Part shown: positions 48,808 to 64,000 of the stretch, piece by piece
Numbering within the stretch: position 1 is the stretch's first letter
Layout: the number at the start of each line of letters is the position of its first letter
From: Ecdyonurus torrentis
Lineage: Eukaryota > Arthropoda > Insecta > Ephemeroptera > Heptageniidae
Direction of reading: 5' to 3'
Length of the DNA: 64,000 nt
Assembly: GCA_949318235.1 (NCBI GenBank)
Contig: OX439134.1
Coordinates: 21,846,408 to 21,910,407, forward strand
Notes under the pieces: model-generated
What the model saw: the letters and a program-made list of their open reading frames with translations, nothing else
Databases searched by the model: none
What the model was told of the DNA's origin: nothing
Position numbers and translations under genes: made by a program

Positions 48808-48989
48808 TATAGTCAACTGGGGTGACTTTGAACACCCAATTATCTCTGTCTTGGGGCCTCATTTTAAAAATTTGAAGAATCTTACTATTGTTCAAATTTG
48901 TTTTGATCTTAATGACATGTTTCAAAATTTTGAAATGAATGCCCAAAGTAGAGATAAATGGGTGTTCAAAGTCACCCCAGTTGACTGTA
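48808..48989. mobile_element. Tc1-like hairpin MITE W, copy 1
   Basis: TATAGTCAACTGGGGTGACT ... GAACACCC to GGGTGTTCAAAGTCACCCCA, GTTGACTGTA. TA on both sides and a CAGT-type start suit the Tc1/mariner superfamily. The arms pair over most of 180 bp. Confidence 0.8.
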
Positions 48990-49989
48990 ATGATAAACAG
49001 TTTTGGAAATTTGTGACTTTTGTGATTATCTTTAATTTTAAATATTTAAAATTTAAAAACAATTGCACTGCTTTTAAATTTGAACAAATTTAAAAACATT
49101 TGCATTAATAAGGAAACTTAATATTACATGGACGGTTTTTAATTTAAACATTACAAAATATTAACAAGAGGTTTTACAAATTAACTTTGGTAATTTAAAA
49201 ATGTCAAAAGTTTTGAATTTTTGTCAATATAGTGATAAAACCAAGATTTTTTTTTTACATATTAAAATTTTTGCACAACAATTTTATCCACATTTAAAAA
49301 AAAAATAAAAAAAAATGACAATTACTAAATTTAAATAAGAACAATACTCCTGTCCCCCCTCTCTACTCTTACATAAAGTGCCTAGAAAATAGCAAGTACT
49401 CCCACATAAAAACAACGAAACCCTCACTCCAATAACATGCAGTTCAATGGCAATCATGACCTCTCAACAATTATTAGAACATTGTTATGCAGTACTTGTT
49501 ATTTTCTAGTGACTTTACTCGTACACGACACATATATGATGGACACAGTTTACAAAGCAGCACCTCACAACAATTCCCTGCACAGACAAAAGTCAGTGAC
49601 AAGTAACTTTATACACAAAGCAAGCAAACAGTTTTGCTATCAACTTCATATCTCAATAATTCTGACAACATATTTGAAAAGAATACAAAATTTTATGCCA
49701 GTCGAGCAAGTTTTAGAAATTTCTGACTATTAAATATAGTTCAGGCTAAAAATAATAATAACATTTTGTTGGCTTTCCCCAAAAGGAACATAGCATCATG
49801 ATATGTGATGTTAATATATTTTAAATTAAAGTTTGAAAAAGCATAAAAAAAGCTCCTCTGAAACATTAAGGCAGGAAATCTGCTACTGCGGGATTTGACT
49901 TAAAAGTTGTAAAGAAAGAAAAAAAAAAAAAAAAAAAAAAAAAATCTGAAATTTTTCAGTGGATAAAGTATCTTAAAAAATGTAAATTT

Positions 49990-50240
49990 TTTTTGGGGGG
50001 GGGGGGGGGGGGGGGGGGGGGTTCACCATGCAAAATTTTAAATTTTGATTTTTTTTTTTTTTTTAGTTTTAGTTCCATAGGAATAGGAACTGATGTTAAT
50101 TTCATTAATTATTTTCTCTCTTATCTGATGGTCGTGCGTTCTGAAAATTTTATCATAGGTAGCTGTTACTGTTAACTTTCAAATGTCATCATAAGGTTTC
50201 CAAGTTTTCTGTTAAGATTTTGAGATACAAGACATCTAAA
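49990..50240 (-). repeat. Interspersed repeat H, copy 2, reversed, with 27-G run
   Basis: Collinear with 12776-13022 in reverse (GTGCGTTCTGAAAATTTTAT, TTATTTTCTCTCTTATC, AAGATTTTGAGATACAAGAC). The six-C run of copy 1 is here a G run at 49995-50021. Confidence 0.65.
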
Positions 50241-51317
50241 TACAACCATTCAGTCAATTTTCAAGTTTGTTAGTGAACTGATAATACAAATATTTTGATA
50301 GATAAAACACAAAGGTAGTTTACGAAAAATGGGAGATTATAGTAATAAGCTCATTACTATCTCACACTCTCCAATTTTCCATAAACTTTCTATGCATTTT
50401 TCTCTTATCAAATTTCTTTCTTATCAATCATCACAAAGTCAATTTTTTCATAATATTTTTTTTTTTTTTTTAGCCAGAGTTTTTTTTAACCCTAAGTAAA
50501 TAAGAAATACTTTAAGTTGTCCGAAATTATCAAAAATAGCTATACTGGCTCAAAATATTACATAGTTTTCAAATATTAGAATTAAAAAAATAGAATCATA
50601 TTTTTTCATTTAGTTATCCAGGCATACATAGGCTTGCAAAAAAACTAACAATATTTTGCAAAATAATTAACCACAATTTTAGCACACAAACAAATTTGGA
50701 CGGCTAGATTGTTAAGACAGTTTTGGTCGCACTCTAATTTGATAATAATAATAATAAGAACAATTTGCAACACAAAATTAAAAAAAAAAAAAAAAACTTA
50801 TATGTTAAAAAAATCACTGGGCACTCTTTTTTGTTCGTCACTTTTAAAAGTTTTGGTAACATTTTTCTCTAAGGGTTCATTTTTTTTTAAACTTCACTTT
50901 TTTTTTTATTTCACATATTTGACAACTTTTGTCCACCCTTATTTTATATATTTAATTAACAAAACAGACGCAAAGTGATATAAAAATCAGTGATCTGAGG
51001 AACTAACACAAATATTACAAAGCCAATAAGTCTGTTTGCAGTTTTAGTTTTTATCTAAGTAAATGTTTAAAAAATACGCTTATTTTTTTCTTTATTTATT
51101 AAGAAAAGCTTTTTTTTTTAAACAAACACACAATAGACAAGAAGAGTAAAAATTATCTTGCAATTTTGACTGCGTAAGTGATTTCTGCGATTCATTTTTA
51201 ACTTCTAATCCCCCTCCCCCTTCCTATTTCAAAGAGTATAACTTTAAAAAACCTTTTAAGAGTCAGCCACTTAAGAAAATACATAACAAAAATCTGCATG
51301 CATCAATCAATTGTCAT

Positions 51318-51500
51318 CCTAAATTACGTAATTCATGCTACGCTTCAGCTGATATTTTAGTATAGTAATTATGCTGTACAACATAACTGTTAAGCTGTGT
51401 AATATTGTTGTTACACAATATAATATGTAACATAAATTATGTTGATATGAAATGGAGCTAGCGTAACTATTACAGTACGTATTTATTTTTGCATACAAGA
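51318..51500 (-). mobile_element. Family B AT-rich MITE copy, reversed
   Basis: AAATTACGTAATTCATGCTA at the left and GTACGTATTTATTTTTGC at the right, the reverse of the 61.8-kb copy. Confidence 0.65.
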
Positions 51501-52174
51501 AAAGAAAAAAAAATTTAGGTCAACTTTTAAAATTGACAAAAATAAAAATACTTAGGCTAATAATAAAATTCTTAAAAAAAAAAGAAAAAAAAAAGTAGAT
51601 TAAAACTGTTCCTTGACTTTACCTAAGCAATCACAATCAGAAGATAATTGTTACAATTTTTGTTTCTATACTTTGAAATATATATAAAATATTTACACCA
51701 TCAAGCATGAGAAAATGCAATAAAAAATCAATTGCATGATATTGAACAAGAAGGCAGCAGTACATACATACATACATACATTATACAACATCAATTAAAT
51801 ATAATAATTAACAAGTGTTCATAGGTAAAAAGTGGCAGAATTTATTTTTAATTTGAAACAACAAAATTTAACTTTTTATTTGTAATTATTTTAATAACAA
51901 GCAAAAAACTTTATTTTCAAAAATATCACGGTATATTCTGGCAAATTTTTTCTTCTTCAAAATAGCACTTTTTTTTTTTGTATTATTATTTAGTGACGTT
52001 TGCCATTTTGCTCAAAGTTAACGAAAGTCAATTCGTTGTGGGAGAAAATTCTCACAAAATTTGAAGCAGGGACATCTTTTTGAAAGATGAAGCATTGAAT
52101 GGCATTTCATTTTTTTTTTTTTACTTAGCATAAGGGGAAAGTGACAATAGACTTGCAAAAGCATTTCTGGTTTC

Positions 52175-52222
<48 letters not shown>

Positions 52223-52530
52223 CAGTGCTATGCTCATATTTTTTAAACTTTACCACTGGCCTGTCAAAATCAAGTTAGGCCCTTTTTTGTTGCAATGTTA
52301 ACCAAGTGAGCATCATAAATACATACGGCTAGCAAATGACTTATTTCCACTTCACATGCTTTCTTTTGGGAAAACGGAAGCATATGTAACTCAAATTAGA
52401 ATTATTACTCTAAAATTGCCCAATGTTTAATATTAGCCATATTTTTCCACCTTTATTTCCACTGTGAACTACGCTGAAATTATTAACACTGTCAGCTTTA
52501 AAATAAAATCAAATTTGATGACGATAGGTG

Positions 52531-52647
52531 TACAGCTCTGGCTAAAAGTTCCCAAATGATTTGCATAGTCAACCACACTACGATATCTTTCTGAGAAAAC
52601 GTAGCGTCTGCCTCTGCCCTGTTCGGGAACTTTTGGCCAGAGCTGTA
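52531..52647. mobile_element. Tc1-like mini-element V downstream of coronin
   Basis: TACAGCTCTGGCTAAAAGTT to AACTTTTGGCCAGAGCTGTA: a 113-bp element with about 24-bp inverted ends flanked by TA. CAGCTCTGGC is a familiar Tc1-type terminus. It lies about 290 bp past the coronin stop, possibly in the 3' UTR. Confidence 0.8.
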
Positions 52648-52938
52648 CATAATATAAAGATGAATAGCTTTAGCATCAATTATTTATCATACTACTAGTA
52701 AATATATTTAAAAAAAAACATGTTCTTTTGTTGGAAACTGTTTTACATTTGAAGTTACTTTAACAAGTCTATTATCATTTCAGTTTTTTCGTTTTTAATA
52801 TACATAAACCACATAAATATGTGATTACATATTAATATATTTCAGTGAGCACCATTGCCTGACTAAGGTTAAACTTTGACGTCGACAGGTAAACGTCACA
52901 CGTAATGACAGACACTCCAAAAGTTCAATTTAATTGAC

Positions 52939-58702
<5,764 letters not shown>

Positions 58703-58764
58703 TTAAATTTTATGGTTCATTTTGTATATATCTATACTATACACAATCAGGCAAAAATAAATAC

Positions 58765-58996
58765 GTACACGGAAAGAATAAATTCCTACGTAATTTATGC
58801 TGTATTTATGTATTTACAGAATAAATTATGTTAATTTAGAATAAAATAAATAATTATGCTGTACAACATAATATTTATGTTATGTATCATAGCTATTAAG
58901 CAGTATAACATAATATATTATGTTGTATTGAACAAATTATGCTGAAAATGAGCTATAGCATAATTATTACCTATGTATTTATTTTTGTCCGTGTAA
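58765..58996 (-). mobile_element. Family B AT-rich MITE copy, reversed, best termini
   Basis: ACACGGAAAGAATAAAT at the left and ATTTATTTTTGTCCGTGT at the right show the inverted termini of the family. A second partial B end (CAGGCAAAAATAAATACGTA) lies immediately left, at 58748-58767. Confidence 0.75.
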
Positions 58997-59049
58997 TAAT
59001 TATTGAAGCACAACTTTTACAATACAATTTATGAAGTCCTAAAAAATAA

Positions 59050-59295
59050 TTATTCTAAATAATGATTTATGCAATTTCATATGGCATAAACATGGATATA
59101 AATAAATACGCAATACATATTTTTCTCACTCAGAAAAATTTGTTTAATACAGCATAATTTATGCTATACTTCATAATTTACAATGGCATAAATATTATTT
59201 TGTTGGGCATAATTTTGTTTTAATTTAGCGACCTTAATATTGTAATGACAAAATTGCAGCATAAACAACGTGATTTATTCTTTTCGTGAATACAG
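59050..59295 (+). mobile_element. Family B AT-rich MITE copy, decayed
   Basis: ATAAATAAATACGCAATAC, TTTAATACAGCATAATTTAT and AACAACGTGATTTATTC in family order. Termini degraded. Confidence 0.55.
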
Positions 59296-60019
59296 CATAA
59301 ATGATTTATGCTGATAGCAAAAATAAAACAATGGATATTAGTTTTCAAGTTTGGACGGTTTCTGTGGTTTAGTAAGGCTAATACCGGGTGACACGAGCAT
59401 TAATTCCTAATTAGGTGAAACACTTGGGGCAGAGCGTGGCACGACAAGGTGGGCGGGGCAGGCACACACACACGTATAACTTAAGTGGAGTCGTCCAATG
59501 CCGCGATATTATTTTTAGCGCTGGAAGAACGAAAATAGCTCGCGGTTTTCTCACTGCCAAGTATGCAAGATTTTACTCTAATTAAATATGATATTCATGC
59601 CTATATAGTCATGGGGAAATTATACGCAATTAAAACACGCAATTTGTAACAAAAACTTGGTGAGAAGTAAACATATTTTACTAAACAAGGGGGAAGAAAA
59701 TTAACAATAAATATGGGCAAAATATATTTATTATTTATTTTTACTTAATTTTTTGATGATTTTAATGTAACATACTTTAAAATTAGTATCTTTAATAAGT
59801 AGCCTTATTTTTAAAGGGGATATCAAATTTTTTTAAAGGAAAAAAATATATAAAATTTTACTTTTATATGCTAAAATAAAGGCTCATAAACATGTATGAC
59901 ATAAAAAAAAAAGACTTAATTAATTAACAATTACTGCGCTGTCATTTTAATTAAAATTAAGTAATCTCATTATCTCCAGAACTATACGTATAATAAAATA
60001 TTAAGGGGTTATTTGCATA

Positions 60020-60192
60020 TTATATGTAAATAAAAATCAACGCCATATGTGAGCACTAAAAAACATGGGACTGTATGAGAAAATGACTCATTTTACCAGT
60101 TTAAAAATACTTATTAAAATAGCAATATTTTTTAGAGCATTGATGCTGTTAATAGCTTGAATTAGATTTTAAAGTATGCTAGAAAAATAATA
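60020..60192 (+). mobile_element. Family A' MITE, 3'-truncated
   Basis: Left two thirds of A' (CAACGCCATATGTGAGCACT ... GTTAATAGCTTGAATTAG ... GCTAGAAAAATAATA). It ends abruptly where element E2 begins. Confidence 0.65.
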
Positions 60193-60278
60193 TATTTGCA
60201 CATTTGCATGTAATCTTTAAAATGGAATAACTTCAATATTTGATGGTGTTTTCACATGTTTGACGTAGCTAAACTTTA

Positions 60279-61097
60279 AAGGCCCACAGACACCCTGGCG
60301 TTTTAGAATCTATTAGCTACCAAAAACAATTTCACAAGTTGTTAAAATCTGATGCGACTATTCCTTCTAATTTAAATATTAAATTAAAGTTTGATCATTG
60401 CTTGGCCAAGCAACAATCAGCTGACTTTTATACTTCGATGTATGTAAGTTTTTAGCTTTAATCAGCACTCAGCCACATTTTATGGTCAAAATGACAAACA
60501 GGTATTGCCTTGTATGAAGCGGCAATACCTGTTAATGTGATTTTGGCCACTAAAAGTGACCAAATATCATGAGACGGTTCTGAAGGTACGTGAAGCGGAG
60601 TATATAAGGGGGCGTGGTAAACTTTGGTTTAATTTTTTAATTAAAAGAAGAGGCGCACTGGCTCCATACGACATTTACAATTATTTTCATAAATAGTATA
60701 GTACTTAAAGCCATAGACCACATAAAACAACATGTGCTTTTTAATAAATAAACACAAAATGGGATCTTCAAAAATGATGACCATTTTTACCCAAATGTTA
60801 ATTTAGCCCCACGAGAGAGCGTGGAAAAACTGTAAAGTATGCAATTTGCGTGAAAATTCATGTTTATGACGTCAGAAACATGCAAAAATTAGTATGAAAA
60901 TGTTGTGCAGATTGCATAAATCGAATTTTCTGATAACTGCAACGGGGCTACTGTTAGGTTTTGAGACAAACTAATGCTAATTATGTAAATCCCATCAAGT
61001 GTTTTGTGATATAATTGCTTATGCTTTTCTCTGGTCTATTCCTTTAATAGTGGATTAAGCACAACTTCAAAAAATTTAGTGTCAGTGCCCCTTTAAA
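60279..61097. mobile_element. Element F (TTAA-bounded) nested in E2
   Basis: Left end TTAAAGGCCCACAGACACC, right end GTGTCAGTGCCCCTTTAA, complementary apart from a few bases. It splits E2 at a point where the other E copy (47158-47572) reads AACTTTTAGGTACC continuously. The interior includes a GGCAATACCTGT hairpin (60508-60540) and a family D copy. Confidence 0.75.
60705..61047 (+). mobile_element. Family D TTAA MITE nested in element F
   Basis: TTAAAGCCATAGACCACATA to CTGGTCTATTCCTTTAA. It lies inside the TTAA-bounded element F at 60279-61097. Confidence 0.85.
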
Positions 61098-61814
61098 GTA
61101 CCTTTTCTTCTTTCCTTTGTGTTAATATTATAATTCGCGACCGTCTAGTTTGCGAGATATCAGTCGGTCACCTACTCCCTTATTCACCTGGCATTACTTC
61201 ATGATTGCACATAGATAATATAATATTACGTATAGTATAAATAAATAAACATGTGACAAAATATATAAATAAATATTAAATGTTTTGATGACGAAGCGAC
61301 GCTCCAAATTTGTGTTCTAATTCCATCAGCTTGCTTGCTATATAGCTTGGAGCTCCACTCCACATAAAGTAAAGTGTTATTTCGGTGCAGTAATGCTTGA
61401 GAAATATTGGACTGAAAGCTACGTCTTGTTCATGATTATGAATTACGTTCTAGTGAGGAGCTCACGTTATGAAGCTAGTGCATGCGTGCATGGGTGCGTG
61501 CAGCCAGGCAGCCAGGCCCAATATCAACGTGGGTCATTATTTATGTGCAGCTCTGGCTATACACTGTGCTGCTGTGGTCACTTGGCTTTGGCTTTGGTCA
61601 TGCATCATGTGCTATACTAAGTTTTAAAACTTTTTTTTGTTTTAACATTGTTACATAAAGATAAGAAAACTATACAAATATGTAAAAAAAAAAAAAAAAA
61701 AAAAAACTTCTTTTTTTTTTCATTTTTTTTTTTACTTGCTTTTTTTTATTTTTTTTTTATTACACTTCTATAAGATCTATTATAATGCTAATTTCAAGGA
61801 TAATTTCTTACACA

Positions 61815-62315
61815 CAGGCAAAAATAAATACGTACTAATTATGCTAGCTCATGTTTAGCACAATATGTTCAATACAGCATAATTTATGCTATACTGCATA
61901 ATAACTATGTTACATAATAGCATAAATATTATGTTGTTGCGTTCTAATTTAGTATCATTTATGCAATAAGGTGTATGCATTCATGTTAAAGTCGACGCCA
62001 TGTTGGATCACTCAATCACATGGGTAGCATAGGAAAATGACTCATTTTGCCAGTTTAAAAATACTATGCAATATTTTTGAGAGCATTGATGCTGTCAACG
62101 ATTGAATTAGTATCACAAATATGTAAGAAAAATAGTAATAACAAAAATTTAACTTTTTTACCAAAGAAAATTGCCTAACATGAAGTTTGTCCTATGCTGA
62201 GCAATGTTATTCACTACTCCAGTATGGCACCCAAACATATTAAATATGACGTCATGCGCATACATGCCATAATAACATAAATGCAGCATAAATTATGTAA
62301 TTTATTCTAGATTTA
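61815..62315 (+). mobile_element. Family B AT-rich MITE split by a family A insertion
   Basis: Left part AAAAATAAATACGTACTAAT ... CAATACAGCATAATTTATGC ... ATCATTTATGCAA. Right part TAACATAAATGCAGCATAAA, TTATGTAATTTATTC. Other B copies (5108-5302, 19518-19715) have the uninterrupted TTTATGCTATAA at the join. Confidence 0.75.
61966..62272 (+). mobile_element. Family A MITE nested in family B
   Basis: TAAGGTGTATGCATTCATG to CATGCGCATACATGCCATA. Uninterrupted B copies carry a single TA at this point, so the insertion fits a TA target duplication. Confidence 0.8.
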
Positions 62316-62339
62316 TGTAGATTTATGATGCATGTAGAT

Positions 62340-62630
62340 ACTCTAAAAATTGATGCATTACTTTTAGTTACGAATCCTAACTTATTTAAGATAATCACTT
62401 TTAAGTTATTATGAGTAGCTAAAATAATGCATTTTAGTAAATTATTAGCAATAGCTATTTTAACTTAAAAGAGCTTAAAAAAAACTTACAAAGACTTTAA
62501 AAAACTTAAATTAGCTATATTTTTAATAACTTGCTAAAATGCATTATTTTAGCTACCCATAATAACTTAAAAGTGATTATCTTAAATAAGTTAGGATTCG
62601 TAAGTAAAGTAATGCATCAATTTTTAGAGT
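62340..62630. mobile_element. Long palindrome T
   Basis: ACTCTAAAAATTGATGCATT ... ACGAATCCTAACTTATTTAA on the left, and the complement TTAAATAAGTTAGGATTCGT ... CAATTTTTAGAGT on the right, over about 290 bp. Single copy here. Confidence 0.8.
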
Positions 62631-62989
62631 GAGTTCTTGGAGAAATTACAATAATAAAATAATCAGTGTAAGTATAAGGCAAACACTTTGACGTGATTTA
62701 AGACAGCAAAATTTGATTAATATATTTTTCTCGGTGGTAAGATCCATTTGAGGAGTTCCGGTCACGAGTAATTAAGCAATAAATTAATTGTGTTGTCCAC
62801 ATATATAGACTGTAGTTGTGTGGTTAAAATTAGACCAAAACACGACGGAAATAGACTACGCATCACTTTTATATAGCACGACGAATTTACAGAAATAAAG
62901 CAACAAAATATTGAAATACATTATATAGACCAAGTTAGCTTTTTTTTAATTTAAATATTTGAGCTAAATTTACTATATTACTCTTATGA

Positions 62990-63210
<221 letters not shown>

Positions 63211-63333
63211 TTGTTCACAATTGGGTTTTCTAAGTGAAAATATAAATTACTTGCACTTAAGAAAATTGGAAAATTAATGTTCACAATTAAACTGATTTTA
63301 TTATTATTATTTTTTTACAAAAGAAAATTCCAC

Positions 63334-63641
63334 TTAAAGGCATAGAACACCTTAAACAAATGTCTATCCTAACATACTTGAAAATCAACGTTGATTTGGC
63401 CAAGTCATTGATTTCTAATTTATTTTCCACTCACAAAATAGCAGCTGCGGGTTTATGACGTCACAGCTCGCCTGTTTCCACGCGCGTGGACTAGTGAGCT
63501 ATGACGTCATAAATCCGCAGCTGTCATTTAGTAAATGGAAAATACATTAGAAATTATTGACTTTGGCCAAATCAACGTTGATATTTAGGTATGTTAGGAT
63601 ATTATGCATGTTTTTTGTTCAAAGTGTTCTACGCTTTTTAA
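63334..63641. mobile_element. Family I palindromic TTAA element, copy 4
   Basis: TTAAAGGCATAGAACACC to GTTCTACGCTTTTTAA. Both arms keep TGACGTCA (63455, 63503). Confidence 0.9.
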
Positions 63642-64000
63642 GAATCAACCGTAAATATTTTACATAAATCAAACTTTTTTTCAGTGGAAGAAATTAACAT
63701 TCTCAGACTTAAAAAATACACCTCTCACTCTCTCTCATTATCTGAGATGACTAAATTTGGATTTAACTAAAATTGGAACATGAATCTGCACTAAAAATAA
63801 TATCAATTAATGCAGCACAAATGAATAAGTTATATAATTCATGCTATATTGATGTAACGTAAATATAATTTTGGCATTGCATTAAAAAGTATTGCAGTTT
63901 CAACACACTTATAGTGAATGAATGTTCTTGGATTGGAATCGGACCAGCAAATATATTTATTTCATTATCCTTGACAATAATAATAAATAAGATATATAAA

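Larger units (their letters stand above)
48990..52530. other. AT-rich stretch 3' of coronin, no gene
   Basis: Poly-A runs at 49920-49943, 50774-50794 and 52181-52221, the H2 repeat, and a reversed B copy. Part may be coronin 3' UTR: the minus-strand AATAAA nearest the stop is at 52452-52457. Open frames here, including one of 98 codons at 49437-49733 on the plus strand, match no family known to me. Confidence 0.4.
60195..61182 (+). mobile_element. Element E, copy 2, split by F
   Basis: Left part TTTGCATGTAATCTTTAAAA, GGAATAACTTCAATATTTGA, GACGTAGCTAAACT. Then the F insertion, then GTACCTTTTCTTC, GACCGTCTAGTTTGCGAGAT, CAGTCGGTCACCTACTCCC. The left end is missing or fused with truncated A' sequence. 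Confidence 0.65.

Noticed and set aside
49437..49733. 98-codon plus-strand ORF
   Set aside because: No recognisable domain, AT-driven composition, lies in non-coding sequence 3' of coronin, no splice or promoter support.

Overview
This window is a piece of an AT-rich animal nuclear genome. The evidence is spliceosomal genes with GT-AG introns, long intergenic stretches, tRNA-derived SINE and LINE debris, and very many microsatellites and palindromic transposons. The coronin protein resembles invertebrate (protostome-type) coronins more than vertebrate ones, but the species cannot be named from this sequence.
Only two protein genes can be supported. SRP19 lies on the plus strand (27.6-31.9 kb, four coding exons, complete, 143 aa). 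A coronin gene lies on the minus strand (58.6 down to 52.9 kb, six coding exons, 453 aa). Its 5' exon or exons, about 70 residues, lie beyond the right edge. The two genes belong to unrelated housekeeping processes (signal recognition particle assembly and actin regulation), and nothing suggests they work together. A possible promoter with three NF-Y-type boxes (35.3 kb) and possible non-coding exons near 39.5 and 41.4-42.8 kb hint at a further, unproven transcript.
Layout: 0-27 kb is gene-free, with (AT)n, (GA)n, (CT)n and a 194-bp (TGGG)n array, plus many MITE-like elements. At 27.5-32 kb is SRP19, whose introns carry hairpin elements, a LINE remnant and an intronic duplication. At 32-52.9 kb is gene-free sequence dense in nested inverted repeats and homopolymers. 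At 52.9-58.6 kb is coronin. At 58.8-64 kb is the presumed coronin 5' intron, again packed with nested repeats.
The main discovery is the transposon archaeology. More than twenty recurring or strongly palindromic element families occur, often inserted into one another. Related empty copies or opposite hairpin arms allow several target-site duplications to be read directly: TTAA for a cohort of unrelated-looking elements sharing TTAAAGG/TTAAGGG ends, TA for others, 3 bp for two hairpins and 10 bp for one. Two hairpin families are built of iterated short units that appear homogenised within each copy. Many families carry the CRE octamer TGACGTCA.
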